From the NCBI RefSeq assembly GCF_017991995.1, contig NZ_JAGOPN010000019.1, positions 1 to 64,000 of the forward strand: DNA of 64,000 nt. The letters run 5' to 3'. The notes under the pieces were generated by a model that was given only the letters and a program-made list of their open reading frames with translations, was not told where the DNA came from and made no database searches. Of the stretch, positions 18,663 through 27,353 are shown piece by piece. Position 1 is the stretch's first letter; each line of letters starts with the position of its first letter. Position numbers and translations under genes: made by a program. This DNA is from Pseudacidovorax sp. (GTDB lineage Bacteria > Pseudomonadota > Gammaproteobacteria > Burkholderiales > Burkholderiaceae_C).

Positions 18663-19576
18663 ACGAGACAGCTTCTTCTTCGTCGCGCCCTGGGCGCAGC
18701 GCTTCCGTCCCTGCAGGCGCCGGGCTTGCCGCGCGCCTGGCGCGCCCCGAGCCCCTGCTGTGCCCGGGCGTCTACGACGCCTTCAGCGCCCTGCTGGCCG
18801 AGCAGGCCGGCTTCGAGGCGCTGTACCTGTCGGGTGCCTCCGTCGCCTACACCAAGCTGGGCCGCTCCGACATCGGCCTCACCACCTTCACCGAGGTCTG
18901 CGACACGCTGGCCCACATCACCGAGCGGGTGCGCACGCCGGTGATCGTGGATGCCGACACCGGCTTCGGCAATGCGCTGAACACGCAGCGCACCGTGGCC
19001 GGCCTGGAGCGCGCCGGCGCCGCCATGATCCAGCTGGAGGACCAGGGCTTTCCCAAGCGATGCGGCCACCTGGACGGCAAGACCGTGGTGCCCGTCGCCG
19101 AGATGCAGGGCAAGCTGCGCGCGGCGCTGGACGCGCGCCGCAGCGCCGACACGCTGATCCTCGCGCGCACCGATGCCCTGGCCGTGGAGGGCTGGGACGC
19201 CGCCATGGAACGGGCCGAGGCCTACCTGGCCTGCGGTGTCGATGCGCTCTTCATCGAGGCCCTGCGCACGCCGGAACAACTGGCCAAGGCCGCACAACAA
19301 TTCGCCGGCCGCGTGCCGCTGCTGGCCAACATGGTCGAAGGCGGCAAGACGCCGATCACACCCGCGGACGCGCTCGGCCGCCTGGGCTTTCGCATCGTCA
19401 TCTTTCCCGGCGGCACGGTGCGGGCCCTGGCCCATGCGATGCAGGGCTACTTCACCAGCCTGCGGGCGCACCAGACCACCGAGCCCTGGCGTTCGTCGAT
19501 GCTGGACTTCGATGGGCTCAATGCCGTGATCGGCACGCCCGACTTGCTCGCGCGGGGTCGGCAGTACGAGGGATGA
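18659..19576 (+). CDS. Isocitrate lyase/PEP mutase superfamily lyase (2-methylisocitrate or dimethylmalate lyase-like)
   Basis: 305 residues. Mg-binding VIVDADTGFGN (Asp98, Asp100) and LEDQ (Glu127) are followed by the lyase signature KRCGH with catalytic Cys135. This places it with C-C lyases (2-methylisocitrate, 2,3-dimethylmalate) and not with PEP mutases or oxaloacetate decarboxylases, which lack the Cys. Such lyases split a 2-hydroxy-tricarboxylate or dicarboxylate into a 2-oxoacid and a second acid. It is the last gene of the operon; the aconitase-family hydratase would make its substrate. Confidence 0.85.
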   Translation: MNETASSSSRPGRSASVPAGAGLAARLARPEPLLCPGVYDAFSALLAEQAGFEALYLSGASVAYTKLGRSDIGLTTFTEVCDTLAHITERVRTPVIVDADTGFGNALNTQRTVAGLERAGAAMIQLEDQGFPKRCGHLDGKTVVPVAEMQGKLRAALDARRSADTLILARTDALAVEGWDAAMERAEAYLACGVDALFIEALRTPEQLAKAAQQFAGRVPLLANMVEGGKTPITPADALGRLGFRIVIFPGGTVRALAHAMQGYFTSLRAHQTTEPWRSSMLDFDGLNAVIGTPDLLARGRQYEG

Positions 19577-19579
19577 GGC

Positions 19580-19597
19580 GCGGCGCGGGCGCGCCGC
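19580..19597. terminator. GC-rich palindrome between convergent genes
   Basis: An 18-bp perfect palindrome (GCGGCGCGGGCGCGCCGC) lies in the 51-bp gap between the lyase gene and the convergent LigB-type gene. It could fold as a short hairpin stopping both transcripts. No T-run follows, so the call is weak. Confidence 0.3.
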
Positions 19598-19627
19598 TCG
19601 GCCCGCCCGACGCCGATGCCTCGGCGC

Positions 19628-20455
19628 TCAGGCCTGCGCCGCCCAGGAGGCCACGGCGATGCCCGTGTACCAGGTCGGCACGGCTTCGTAGAAGTGCGTC
19701 CGACAGCCGCGTCCGCCGGCGGCGCCATGGGCCACCAGCCAGTTGCGGATTTCCTCGGCGCCATTGCCGGCCTCGTTCACATGGTCGGTGGCAAAGCGCA
19801 GCAGGGCGGCGGTGTCGTCGCCCTCCAGCAAGCTGAGCAACTCGCGGTCGAAGGCTTCGTTGACCATGCCCATGCGCGGCGTGGCCACGTCATGACTGAT
19901 GCCCCCTGTCGCCAGCACCGCCACCCGCACGTCGGCCGGATAGGAGTCGATGGCCGACCGCAGCATGCGGCCCCACTGGAGGCTGCGCCGCATGGTCGGC
20001 AGCGGTGGCTGCACGCAGTTGATCAGCAGCGGCACCAGGCGGACCTGCTGTTCGAGCCCGGCAAGCAGCAGCGGGGTCAGCACGCCGTGGTCCAGCGTGA
20101 GTTGCATGGAGAACGAGGGATCGAAGTCGTGCTCCAGGGCCTCGCCCAGCAAATGCGCCCCGAAGGCGGCATCGCCTTGCAACGCCAGCCGGGGTGCCTT
20201 CAGCCAATGCTCGGCAGGTGCGGGCCAGCGGCTTCCGGCACCGATGCAGAACGAGGGAAAGTTGTCCAGGAAGAAGTTGTGCAGGTGGTCGTCGGAGACC
20301 AGCACCAGCACATCCGGTCGGACGGCGGCGATGGCCTCGCCGAGCGCCTTGAACGCGTCGTACACCCGCTGCCGTGTGGCGTCGTCGACGGCCCCGGGCA
20401 GGTTCAGCATCACAGGGGTATGGCTGGCAGCGAAGGCGCCGACGAACTCAGCCAT
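19628..20455 (-). CDS. ligB: Class III extradiol ring-cleavage dioxygenase, catalytic (LigB-type) subunit
   Basis: 275 residues from the ATG at 20455; the longer open frame upstream belongs to the alpha subunit in another frame. LigB-type iron ligands are seen in AFAASHTPVML and SDDHLHNFF, with LDHGVLTPLLL and TGGISHDVATPR as later conserved blocks. The family opens protocatechuate, gallate or related catechols at the ring bond outside the diol. The start overlaps the 3' end of the LigA-type gene by 8 bases, so the two subunits are co-translated. Confidence 0.85.
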   Translation of the reverse strand: MAEFVGAFAASHTPVMLNLPGAVDDATRQRVYDAFKALGEAIAAVRPDVLVLVSDDHLHNFFLDNFPSFCIGAGSRWPAPAEHWLKAPRLALQGDAAFGAHLLGEALEHDFDPSFSMQLTLDHGVLTPLLLAGLEQQVRLVPLLINCVQPPLPTMRRSLQWGRMLRSAIDSYPADVRVAVLATGGISHDVATPRMGMVNEAFDRELLSLLEGDDTAALLRFATDHVNEAGNGAEEIRNWLVAHGAAGGRGCRTHFYEAVPTWYTGIAVASWAAQA

Positions 20456-20756
20456 GGGACGCCTCCTCGCGCACCGCACGCAGCGACTGCAGGAAGTCCT
20501 GCTCCGGCATGTGCACGCCCAGCGCGTGGGCGCGCAGCAGGTAGGGGTTGGCCCCGGCCAGGTAGAGCGCGCCGATGGCGTTGTCGCGGATCTGCGCCTT
20601 GCGCAGGGGCGGGAGGTCGATCGGGTCCATGTATCGGAGGGGGTCTTCCAGATATTGCTGCAGATGGCCTTCCTTGTGGTGGACATCGAACAGCACCCGG
20701 TTGATCCAGTAGCTTTCGGGCGTGGGCATGCTGAGCTGCCAGTTGCGTACGGCCAT
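20448..20756 (-). CDS. ligA: Protocatechuate 4,5-dioxygenase alpha-type (LigA) subunit
   Basis: 102 residues from the ATG at 20756, chosen because a GGAG stands about 10 bases upstream and the protein then begins as usual for LigA (small helical protein). Recognisable segments are YWINRVLFDVHHKEGHLQQY and LRKAQIRDNAIGALYLAGAN. LigA covers the active-site mouth of LigB. The frame is open for another 375 bases upstream, but that part is low-complexity and has no start with a ribosome site. Confidence 0.78.
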   Translation of the reverse strand: MAVRNWQLSMPTPESYWINRVLFDVHHKEGHLQQYLEDPLRYMDPIDLPPLRKAQIRDNAIGALYLAGANPYLLRAHALGVHMPEQDFLQSLRAVREEASHG

Positions 20757-21145
20757 CACGGGCACTCCGGCGTGTCGGCAGGCGTGGAGCGGCGCTGCGG
20801 GCGGCCGGCGTCGCCCGGCGCTGCGAGGTGGGTCATGTCCATCGAGTCGTCTCGTCTGCGTGGTGGCCCCGGGCCTGCCCTTGCTGGCCTGCCTCGGGGG
20901 GATGCAGGCATGGTAGGAGTGGGCCCCGGCGCAAGCTTGCCTGCGGCTGCGCCCGATCTTGACCGGGTGTGCGGATGCCCGGCCTGCCGCGCAAGGCCGC
21001 GCCGTGGACCCGAGCCGGTCTCCCGGTCCCGATTTGCCTGGGCCTGTACTTCTTCTTGACCACGACGGGGCTTGGTTCACCGCGTCGTTGACGCAAGGCC
21101 CTGGGCCTCCTTCCAATCGCTGCCATCGCAACAGGAGACAAGCAG
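20757..21145. other. Divergent intergenic region between ligA-type and flavin hydroxylase genes
   Basis: 389 bp without a gene I can support. It must hold the promoters for both the LigAB unit and the hydroxylase/Rieske/MFS unit and is the likely target of the nearby AraC regulator. No clear dyad or consensus promoter was found. GGAGACAAGCAG ahead of 21146 is the ribosome site of the hydroxylase. Confidence 0.6.
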
Positions 21146-22270
21146 ATGGGACAGCAACGAAGGGCGCTCATCGTCGGGGGCGGCATCGCCGGCATGGCCT
21201 CGGCCATCATGCTCGGACGCATCGGCGTCAGCGTGAAGCTGATCGACCTGGACCCCGGGTGGCGTGTGTACGGCGCCGGCATCACCATCACCGGGCCGAC
21301 CCTGCGGGCCATGAAGCAGCTGGGCATCTACGAACAGGTTGCCGCGCAGGCCTACGTGGGCCACGGCATCCGCGTCTGCAACGTGGCGGGCGTGCCGATG
21401 GACGAGGTGGCCACGCCGATTGCCCCCGAGGCGGGCGTGGCCGGATGCGGCGGGATCATGCGCCCCGTGTTGCACCGCCTGCTGTCCGAGCAGGTCCGGG
21501 CGTCGGGTGCCGAGGTCGTGCTGGGCTGCACCGTCAGCGACATGGCTGACCAGGACGGCGGTGCCCTCGTGCGTTGCAGCGATGGATGCGTCGAGCGCTT
21601 CGACCTCGTGGTCGGGGCCGACGGGCTGTTCTCGCGGGTGCGCCAGCTGCTGTTTCCGCAGGCCGAGCCGCCGCGGTACATGGGCCAGTACGTGTGGCGC
21701 ACCGTCGCGCCCCGGCCCCCCGGGCTGGACCAGCGGCACTTCTTCCTGGGCGGTCCGCACAAGGTGGGCCTGACGCCGGTCTCGGCCGACGCCATGTACA
21801 TGTTCCTGCTGGAGGCCCGCGAGGACCGTCAGAACGTCGCCGACGCCGACCTCGCCCCCACATTGGCGCGGCTGCTGGCCACCTATGGCGGCCCGCTGCG
21901 AGACATCCGCGAGAACCTGTCGGATCGCTCGCCCATCATCGTCCGCCCCTTGGAAGCCTTCCGCCTGCCCAGCCCCTGGTCGCGGGGCTGTGTGCAGCTC
22001 ATCGGCGACGCCGCGCATCCCACCACGCCGCAGCTGGCTTCCGGTGCGGGCCTGGCCATCGAGGATGCGTTGGTGCTGGCCGAGGAACTCGCGGCAACGC
22101 AGGACGTCCGGGCCGCCCTGACGCAGTTCATGGCGCGGCGCTATGCCCGCTGCCAGCTGGTCGTCGACAGATCCTTTGCGATTGGCGACAAGGAGCGGGC
22201 GGGCGCGCCTGCGCAAGAGCAGACCGCCATCCTGGCGCGCAGCCTGGCCAGCCTGGCCGAGGAAATATGA
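21146..22270 (+). CDS. FAD-dependent aromatic hydroxylase (group A flavin monooxygenase)
   Basis: 374 residues with an upstream GGAGACAAG. ALIVGGGIAGMASAIML is the FAD fold, DLVVGADGLFSRVR is the DG motif that binds FAD and NADPH, and VQLIGDAAHPTTPQLASGAGL is the GD motif. It resembles salicylate/hydroxybenzoate-type hydroxylases, which add OH to phenolic acids using NAD(P)H and O2. It is the first gene of a unit with a Rieske oxygenase and an MFS transporter, divergent from LigAB. Substrate not determinable. Confidence 0.88.
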   Translation: MGQQRRALIVGGGIAGMASAIMLGRIGVSVKLIDLDPGWRVYGAGITITGPTLRAMKQLGIYEQVAAQAYVGHGIRVCNVAGVPMDEVATPIAPEAGVAGCGGIMRPVLHRLLSEQVRASGAEVVLGCTVSDMADQDGGALVRCSDGCVERFDLVVGADGLFSRVRQLLFPQAEPPRYMGQYVWRTVAPRPPGLDQRHFFLGGPHKVGLTPVSADAMYMFLLEAREDRQNVADADLAPTLARLLATYGGPLRDIRENLSDRSPIIVRPLEAFRLPSPWSRGCVQLIGDAAHPTTPQLASGAGLAIEDALVLAEELAATQDVRAALTQFMARRYARCQLVVDRSFAIGDKERAGAPAQEQTAILARSLASLAEEI

Positions 22271-23379
22271 GTGCCGCAGAGCACCGTCCAGGCCTCTTCG
22301 GAGGCGGACCCACGAAGGAGGCAGCGTCGAATTACGCCACCTCGGTCTGGTACATGGCCGCCTGGAGCGACGAGCTCACCGTTGGCGAGCTGCGTCATCG
22401 CAAGCTGCTCGACCAGGACCTTGTCCTGTTCCGCGACGAGCAGGGAAGGGCACACGCGCTGCACGACCGCTGCCCCCATCGCTTCGCGCCATTGCATCTG
22501 GGCAACTGCACCGCGGCCGGCACCATCCAGTGCAAGTACCACGGCCTGGAGTTCGACAGCGAGGGCCGGTGCGTGCACAACCCCCACGGCACCGGCACCA
22601 TCCCGCGCAACGCGCAGGTTCGCCGCTATCCCCTGGTCGAGCGCCACGGCATCGTCTGGGCCTGGTTCGGCGATCCGGACGCGGCCGACGCCGACAGCAT
22701 CCCCGACTACGGCCGGGCCGACCCGGCGACGGCCTGGTTGGCGCGGCGCTACCTGCACGTCAAGGCCAACTACGTCCTGGAAACCGACAACATCCTGGAC
22801 CTGAGCCACATCCAGTACCTGCACCCGTCCACACTGGGGACGGCCGCCGTGTCCCAGGCCCGGACCGAGGTGGTGCTCGACGGCGAGACGGTGTGGTGCC
22901 GCCGCGAGATTCGCGCCGAGATTCCTTCGCCCTTCCTGGCCCGCAACTTTGGCCTGGTCCCGGGTGCGCCGGCCGATCGCTGGCTGGATGTGCGATGGGA
23001 CGCGGCTTCCAGCCTGCTGTTGCTGGTGAGCATGTCGGCGGCCGGGGAAGGACGCGACCGTGGTCGGACCATCGCCATACCGCACATCTTCACGCCCGAG
23101 ACGCGCACCACCACGCACTACTGGTTCGCCTCCGCGTTCAGCCGTGCCGATGGCGACGATGGACAGGCCCGCGCCGAGGCCCATGTCGAGGGCCTGCTGC
23201 AGCCCTTCGCCACCGAGGACATGCCGATGCTCGAAGCCCAGCAGAGCCGCATGGGCGATGCCGATTTCTGGTCGCTGCGGCCGGTGCTGATGGCGACCGA
23301 CGCCGCCGCGGTGCGGGCCCGGCGGCTGCTCGACGCTCGGATCCAGCGTGACAGGGAATCCGCAGAACGTCGTGCATGA
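22267..23379 (+). CDS. Rieske non-heme iron oxygenase (VanA-like O-demethylase type)
   Basis: 370 residues from the ATG at 22267 overlapping the hydroxylase stop. Rieske ligands are Cys69-x-His71 and Cys89-x2-His92 (RCPHRFAPL, CKYHGLEF). The mononuclear iron site is in DNILDLSHIQYLH (His181, His186). YMAAWSDEL near the start and the single-component layout fit vanillate-demethylase-like or phenoxy-type oxygenases. No VanB-type reductase gene is adjacent, so electrons must come from a reductase encoded elsewhere. Confidence 0.9.
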   Translation: MSAAEHRPGLFGGGPTKEAASNYATSVWYMAAWSDELTVGELRHRKLLDQDLVLFRDEQGRAHALHDRCPHRFAPLHLGNCTAAGTIQCKYHGLEFDSEGRCVHNPHGTGTIPRNAQVRRYPLVERHGIVWAWFGDPDAADADSIPDYGRADPATAWLARRYLHVKANYVLETDNILDLSHIQYLHPSTLGTAAVSQARTEVVLDGETVWCRREIRAEIPSPFLARNFGLVPGAPADRWLDVRWDAASSLLLLVSMSAAGEGRDRGRTIAIPHIFTPETRTTTHYWFASAFSRADGDDGQARAEAHVEGLLQPFATEDMPMLEAQQSRMGDADFWSLRPVLMATDAAAVRARRLLDARIQRDRESAERRA

Positions 23380-23450
23380 CAGGCCGCGTTCCGCGGCGAC
23401 CGCAAACGCTGACAAGGCCGCCATCGTGGGCGGCACCAAAAAGGAGACCT

Positions 23451-24755
23451 ATGAAAGCCGCATCCGTCCTCACGCAGGACGCCCCCCTTCCGGGTGGCGC
23501 CGCCTCCGGATTCGCCGTCCCGGCGACGTCCTCCAACGAAAGCCGCAAGAGTTGGATGGTCGCCGTCGCAGCCATGTACGGGCTGATATTCGGTCCCAGC
23601 GCCATCCTGGTGACCGGCTTCGGCGTGCTTGCGGGGCCGGTGGCGCGCGGCTTCGGCTGGACGCTGGGCCAGGTGTCGTCGGCCGTCAGCGTGATCGCGC
23701 TGTCGATCGTGGCGATCGCGCCGCTGCAGGGGTATCTGATCGACCGCTATGGCGCGCGTCGCGTCGTGCTGGGCTCCGTGGTGGCCTTTGCGGCCTCGCT
23801 GCTCGCCATGTCGTCCCTGCCCGCTGACCTGCTGATCTTTCATCTCGCCTGGGGCCTGATGGCGCTGGCGGCCGTCGGCCTGTGGCCGGCGGCGTACCTG
23901 AAGGTGGTCAGCGGCTGGTTCGACCGCCGCATGGGCCTGGCCATCGGCATCGCCAATGCCGGCATTCCGGTGGGCGCCGTGCTGGTCTCGCCCATCGCGG
24001 CCTATGTGATCGAGGGCTGGGGCTGGCGATCCGCCTTCATGGCCCTGGCCGCCTGCGTGGCGACGACCTTCCCTGTGCTCTACCTCGGATTCCATGAGCG
24101 TGCTTCGCAGCGAGCGGCCGTCCTTTCCCAGCCGGGGGTGCGCAGCGCATCGGCGATGCGCGAGCTCTGGCGCGACCACGACTTCCGTCTGCTGGTGGGC
24201 AGCTTCTTCCTGATCGGCTTCACCGGCACGGGCATGGTCGCGAACCTGGTGCCACTGCTGATCGAAGCGGGGCTCACGTCGAAGGCTGCGGTCGGCCTGA
24301 TGTCGGTGTATGGCCTGTCGTCGCTGGTGGCCCGCCTGGTGACTGGCGCGCTGCTCGACCGGATGTTCGCCAGCCGCCTGCTCAACGTCTTCGTGGCCGG
24401 CGCCCTGGTGGCGTCGTTGATCCTCTCCGTCCAGGCCAGTGGTGCTGTGCTGGTGGTGGCCGTGGTGCTGATCGGCTTCATCATGGGCGCCGAGTTCGAC
24501 ATCCTGGCCTATGTCCTGCGCCGCTACTTCGGCCTGGTGGTGTTCGGCCGGGCTTTCGGTGCGATCTTCGCGGTGTTCCAGTGCGGTGCGGCGCTGGGCG
24601 CCGGCTTTCTTTCGTTGAGCCTGCAGCGCTGGGGCAGCTACCGGCCCGGCATGCTGGCCTTTGCGGCGGCACTGGCGGCCTCCATGCTGATCGTGCACCG
24701 TCTGCGGCCCTACCGCATCAACGTGTTCGGCCAGCCGGTCGGCGCGCCGAAATGA
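23451..24755 (+). CDS. MFS transporter (aromatic/organic acid type)
   Basis: 434 residues. The ATG at 23451 follows AAAAAGGAGACCT, a strong ribosome site, so the longer frame from 23376 is not used. About 12 hydrophobic spans. The cytoplasmic loop LIDRYGARRVVLGS and the central ASQRAAVLSQPG loop fit the oxalate/formate and monocarboxylate-like MFS group. It probably takes up the aromatic acid processed by the hydroxylase and Rieske enzymes. Convergent with the AraC gene. Confidence 0.9.
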   Translation: MKAASVLTQDAPLPGGAASGFAVPATSSNESRKSWMVAVAAMYGLIFGPSAILVTGFGVLAGPVARGFGWTLGQVSSAVSVIALSIVAIAPLQGYLIDRYGARRVVLGSVVAFAASLLAMSSLPADLLIFHLAWGLMALAAVGLWPAAYLKVVSGWFDRRMGLAIGIANAGIPVGAVLVSPIAAYVIEGWGWRSAFMALAACVATTFPVLYLGFHERASQRAAVLSQPGVRSASAMRELWRDHDFRLLVGSFFLIGFTGTGMVANLVPLLIEAGLTSKAAVGLMSVYGLSSLVARLVTGALLDRMFASRLLNVFVAGALVASLILSVQASGAVLVVAVVLIGFIMGAEFDILAYVLRRYFGLVVFGRAFGAIFAVFQCGAALGAGFLSLSLQRWGSYRPGMLAFAAALAASMLIVHRLRPYRINVFGQPVGAPK

Positions 24756-24763
24756 TGGGTGCG

Positions 24764-24778
24764 CCGCCCGGCGGGCGG
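24764..24778. terminator. Short hairpin between convergent genes
   Basis: CCGCCC-GGC-GGGCGG forms a 6-bp perfect stem in the 31-bp gap between the MFS and AraC genes. It is compact and GC-rich but lacks a T-run. Confidence 0.35.
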
Positions 24779-24786
24779 TCCAGCGT

Positions 24787-25746
24787 TCAGGCGGCCGGCA
24801 GGGCGGCCGCGGCGTGCGCCTGCCGCCGGAATTCGCGCGGCGACACGCCGTGGCGCAGCTTGAAGGCCCGGCTGAAATGGGCCACGTCGTTGAAGCCCCA
24901 GTAGTAGGCGATCTCGCCGATGGACCGCGCCCGCAGGGCGGGCGACGCCAGGTCGGCACGGCAAAGCTCCAGCCGATGCGACCACACCCGCTTCATCAGG
25001 GGCTCGCCACTGTCCTCGAAGAGCTCATACACGTAGCGCGTCGACAGGCCGACCGATTCGGCGATGGTCCCCGCGTCCAGGGCGCTGTTGCGCAGGTTGT
25101 CGCGCAGAAAGTCCATGACCCGCTGCCGGTGGATCGCCCGGATGCGCGACGGCGCGCCGTCGATCTGGCGGGCGGTGGTGGCCAGCGCGGCGCTCAGCGT
25201 GTGCGGCAACGCGTGGGCCAACTGGTCTGCCTGGTGCTCGTCCAGGCTGGCCGCACAGGCGAAGAGCTGGTCGACGAAGTTGGCGAACAGTCCGGCGGCG
25301 CCCTCGCGGCAGGGCACGGCGGTGGCCGTCATCGTGTCGGCTTCGGGCAGCACCCGGCGCAGCGCGTCGGGCTCGAGGTAGATCGAGTGCGTGAAGATGT
25401 GGTCGGTCCGGATCGAAAAAGGCCGGGAGGGGTCCACGAGAAACAGGTCTCCCGCCGACACCGTCGAGGAGCGGCCATCCTGCGACACATGCGCCGTGCC
25501 CTCCCGCTGCAGGGTCACCAGCCAGCGCGTGGGTCGCCTGAACTGCTGAGAGCGCGTCAGGTGGGGTGAGAAGCGCAGCGCGGCGAATCGCAGCTTGCGG
25601 CCGCAATAGGCCGTGATCTGGCTGCTGAATTGCGCTCTGTCGGGTTGCTCCACTGCGAGATCCACCGCGAACAGCCGGTGCATCGCGTCGGAAAACTGCA
25701 GAGGTCCAGGGTGGCCCTCGATCAGGATCTTCTGGTAGGGGCTCAT
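24787..25746 (-). CDS. AraC-family transcriptional regulator
   Basis: 319 residues. The N-terminal part (residues about 30-200) has the AraC-binding-like cupin pattern of the NahR/AlkS-like group (WLVTLQREGTAHVSQDGR, VDPSRPFSI). The C-terminal double helix-turn-helix (about 215-315) shows IAESVGLSTRYVYELFEDSG and IAYYWGFNDVAHFSRAFKLRHG. It likely controls the adjacent aromatic cluster (hydroxylase, Rieske, MFS, LigAB). A FixK/FNR-like dyad lies 47 bp upstream of its start. Confidence 0.9.
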   Translation of the reverse strand: MSPYQKILIEGHPGPLQFSDAMHRLFAVDLAVEQPDRAQFSSQITAYCGRKLRFAALRFSPHLTRSQQFRRPTRWLVTLQREGTAHVSQDGRSSTVSAGDLFLVDPSRPFSIRTDHIFTHSIYLEPDALRRVLPEADTMTATAVPCREGAAGLFANFVDQLFACAASLDEHQADQLAHALPHTLSAALATTARQIDGAPSRIRAIHRQRVMDFLRDNLRNSALDAGTIAESVGLSTRYVYELFEDSGEPLMKRVWSHRLELCRADLASPALRARSIGEIAYYWGFNDVAHFSRAFKLRHGVSPREFRRQAHAAAALPAA

Positions 25747-25793
25747 GGCAGAACGCAGGCAGTCATAGGCAGCGGTGCATGGTGTGGGGCGTC

Positions 25794-25807
25794 TTGACCA
25801 GCGTCAA
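25794..25807. promoter_or_regulatory. FNR/FixK-like box TTGAC-N4-GTCAA
   Basis: TTGACCAGCGTCAA is a perfect 5+5 dyad with a 4-bp centre, the spacing of CRP/FNR-superfamily sites. It lies between the AraC gene (start 25746) and the first DGPF gene (start 25915) and could serve either. The arms differ from the FNR consensus TTGAT by one base each side. Confidence 0.4.
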
Positions 25808-25914
25808 TGCCGAGAACCCGCACGGCATGCAGTCACCCAGTCCGGGTACATCGCTCTGACCAGGGACCGAAGCGCTTCAGAATGGCGGCCATCGTCCATT
25901 CCTGCGAGGTCGCC

Positions 25915-26262
25915 ATGCCGCACATGCTCCTGATCGTCGAACCGCTGGGCCAGCGCGCCGGGCGCAGCCGTCCCGAGGGGGAGGCGGCGTACCAGCGCAT
26001 GCTGGACTTCGGCGCCGAACTGAAGGAGGCCGGCCTGCTGATCGCCCGCGAGTCGCTGGGCACCGCCGCGCGGCGCCTCACCCGGCGCGCGGACGATGTG
26101 CAGGTGCTGGACGGCCCCTTCGCGGAGGCCAAGGAGATGGTGGGCGGTTTCTTCCTGCTGGACACCGAGGACGAGGCCGTGGCCCTGCACTGGGCCGGCC
26201 GCTGCCCCGCCGCGGAATGGGCCACGGTGGAGATCCGCGGCGTAGGCCCCTGTTACGCGTAA
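25915..26262 (+). CDS. YciI/DGPF-domain protein
   Basis: 115 residues from the ATG at 25915 (GCGAGG just upstream; an ATG at 25882 in frame has no site). It holds the DGPF motif in VLDGPFAEAKEMVGGFFLL and the ferredoxin-like alpha/beta fold of YciI proteins. Proteins with this motif are regularly encoded beside ECF42 sigma factors, one of which lies at 28744. Role unknown: the ferredoxin-like fold may bind a ligand or partner of the sigma system. Confidence 0.85.
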   Translation: MPHMLLIVEPLGQRAGRSRPEGEAAYQRMLDFGAELKEAGLLIARESLGTAARRLTRRADDVQVLDGPFAEAKEMVGGFFLLDTEDEAVALHWAGRCPAAEWATVEIRGVGPCYA

Positions 26263-26384
26263 GTCGGTCACCGGGCCTGGCGGGCTAGGTAGTTTCCCGA
26301 GGCCTGTCGATTCCGCGCGTGCCGGATCGTCGTAGGCATGAAGGCAGCGAAAGGCGCTGCCGCCCCACCAGGAGAAAGCCTGCC

Positions 26385-26786
26385 ATGCGATTCATGATTC
26401 AGGTCCGCGCGACGGACACCAGCGAGCGCGGCGACAAGCCCGGCCCCGAGTTCGCCAAGCTCTTCGAGGACATGGGCGCCTTCCACGAGGAGATGGCCCG
26501 CGCGGGCGTGCTGCTCGATGGTGCTGGCCTGCGCCCCAGCCGCCAGGGCTGGCGCCAGCGCTACCACGCCGATGGGCGACGCGAGGTCATCGACGGTCCC
26601 TTCGCCGAGACCAAGGAGCTGATCGCCGGCTACACGCTGATCCAGGTGCGCTCCGAAGAGGAGGCTCGCGCCTGGGCCAGCCGCTTCCCGGCGCCCTTCA
26701 TCGGCATCACCTGCGAGATCGAGGTGCGGCGCCTGTACGAGGAGGCCGACTTCGGGCCCGGCGGCGACATGGAGATCGTCCGCTGA
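26385..26786 (+). CDS. YciI/DGPF-domain protein, second copy
   Basis: 133 residues, start ATG 26385 after AGGAGAAAGCC. It begins RFMIQVRATDTSE and contains REVIDGPFAETKELIAGYTLIQVRS, the DGPF block. It is a divergent paralogue of the gene 120 bp upstream. The two DGPF genes head a run of small genes that ends with the ECF42-type sigma factor. Confidence 0.87.
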   Translation: MRFMIQVRATDTSERGDKPGPEFAKLFEDMGAFHEEMARAGVLLDGAGLRPSRQGWRQRYHADGRREVIDGPFAETKELIAGYTLIQVRSEEEARAWASRFPAPFIGITCEIEVRRLYEEADFGPGGDMEIVR

Positions 26787-26813
26787 CCGCGGCCCGTCAT
26801 GCGAAGCACCCCC

Positions 26814-27353
26814 ATGAGAATCCTCGTCTTCGTGCTGATCGGCCTGGCCGTCCTGGTCCTGGCCGTGCTGGCCTATGCCGCCACCCGCCCCGCCACGTTC
26901 TCGGTCGAGCGCCAGCTGCGGATCGAGGCCAGTCCCGAGCGGCTCTGGCCGCTGGTGAGCGAGCTGCAAGGCTTCAACCGCTGGAATCCCTATGCCCGCA
27001 AGGATCCGCAGATGCGCAGCCACTACAGCGGCCCGCCGGTGGGCGTGGGCTCGCGCTACGGCTGGGACAGCAGCAAGGTCGGCACCGGCAGCATGACCCT
27101 CACCGGCCAGCAGCCGGGGCGCGCGGTACAGCTGCAGCTGGACTTTCTCAAGCCCTTCGAAGCCCACAACCAGGCCGAGTTCGCGCTGGAGCCCGCCCCT
27201 GGCGGTGGCACGACCGTGCACTGGCGCATGCATGGCCCGGCCAACCTGATCGGCCGTGTCATGGGCCTGTTCATCGACATGGACCGCATGGTGGGCCGCG
27301 ACTTCGAGGACGGCCTGCAGAACCTGAAACAGATCGCGGAGGCCAGGGCATGA
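26814..27353 (+). CDS. SRPBCC (START/polyketide-cyclase-like) protein with N-terminal membrane anchor
   Basis: 179 residues from the ATG at 26814; an in-frame ATG at 26799 would add five residues and is not excluded. A hydrophobic segment at residues 1-23 (MRILVFVLIGLAVLVLAVLA) is followed by an SRPBCC domain: FSVERQLRIEASPERLWPLV, and the closing FEDGLQNLKQIAE. The fold binds hydrophobic ligands in a deep pocket. It is coupled by ATGA overlap to the next, soluble SRPBCC gene. Confidence 0.82.
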   Translation: MRILVFVLIGLAVLVLAVLAYAATRPATFSVERQLRIEASPERLWPLVSELQGFNRWNPYARKDPQMRSHYSGPPVGVGSRYGWDSSKVGTGSMTLTGQQPGRAVQLQLDFLKPFEAHNQAEFALEPAPGGGTTVHWRMHGPANLIGRVMGLFIDMDRMVGRDFEDGLQNLKQIAEARA

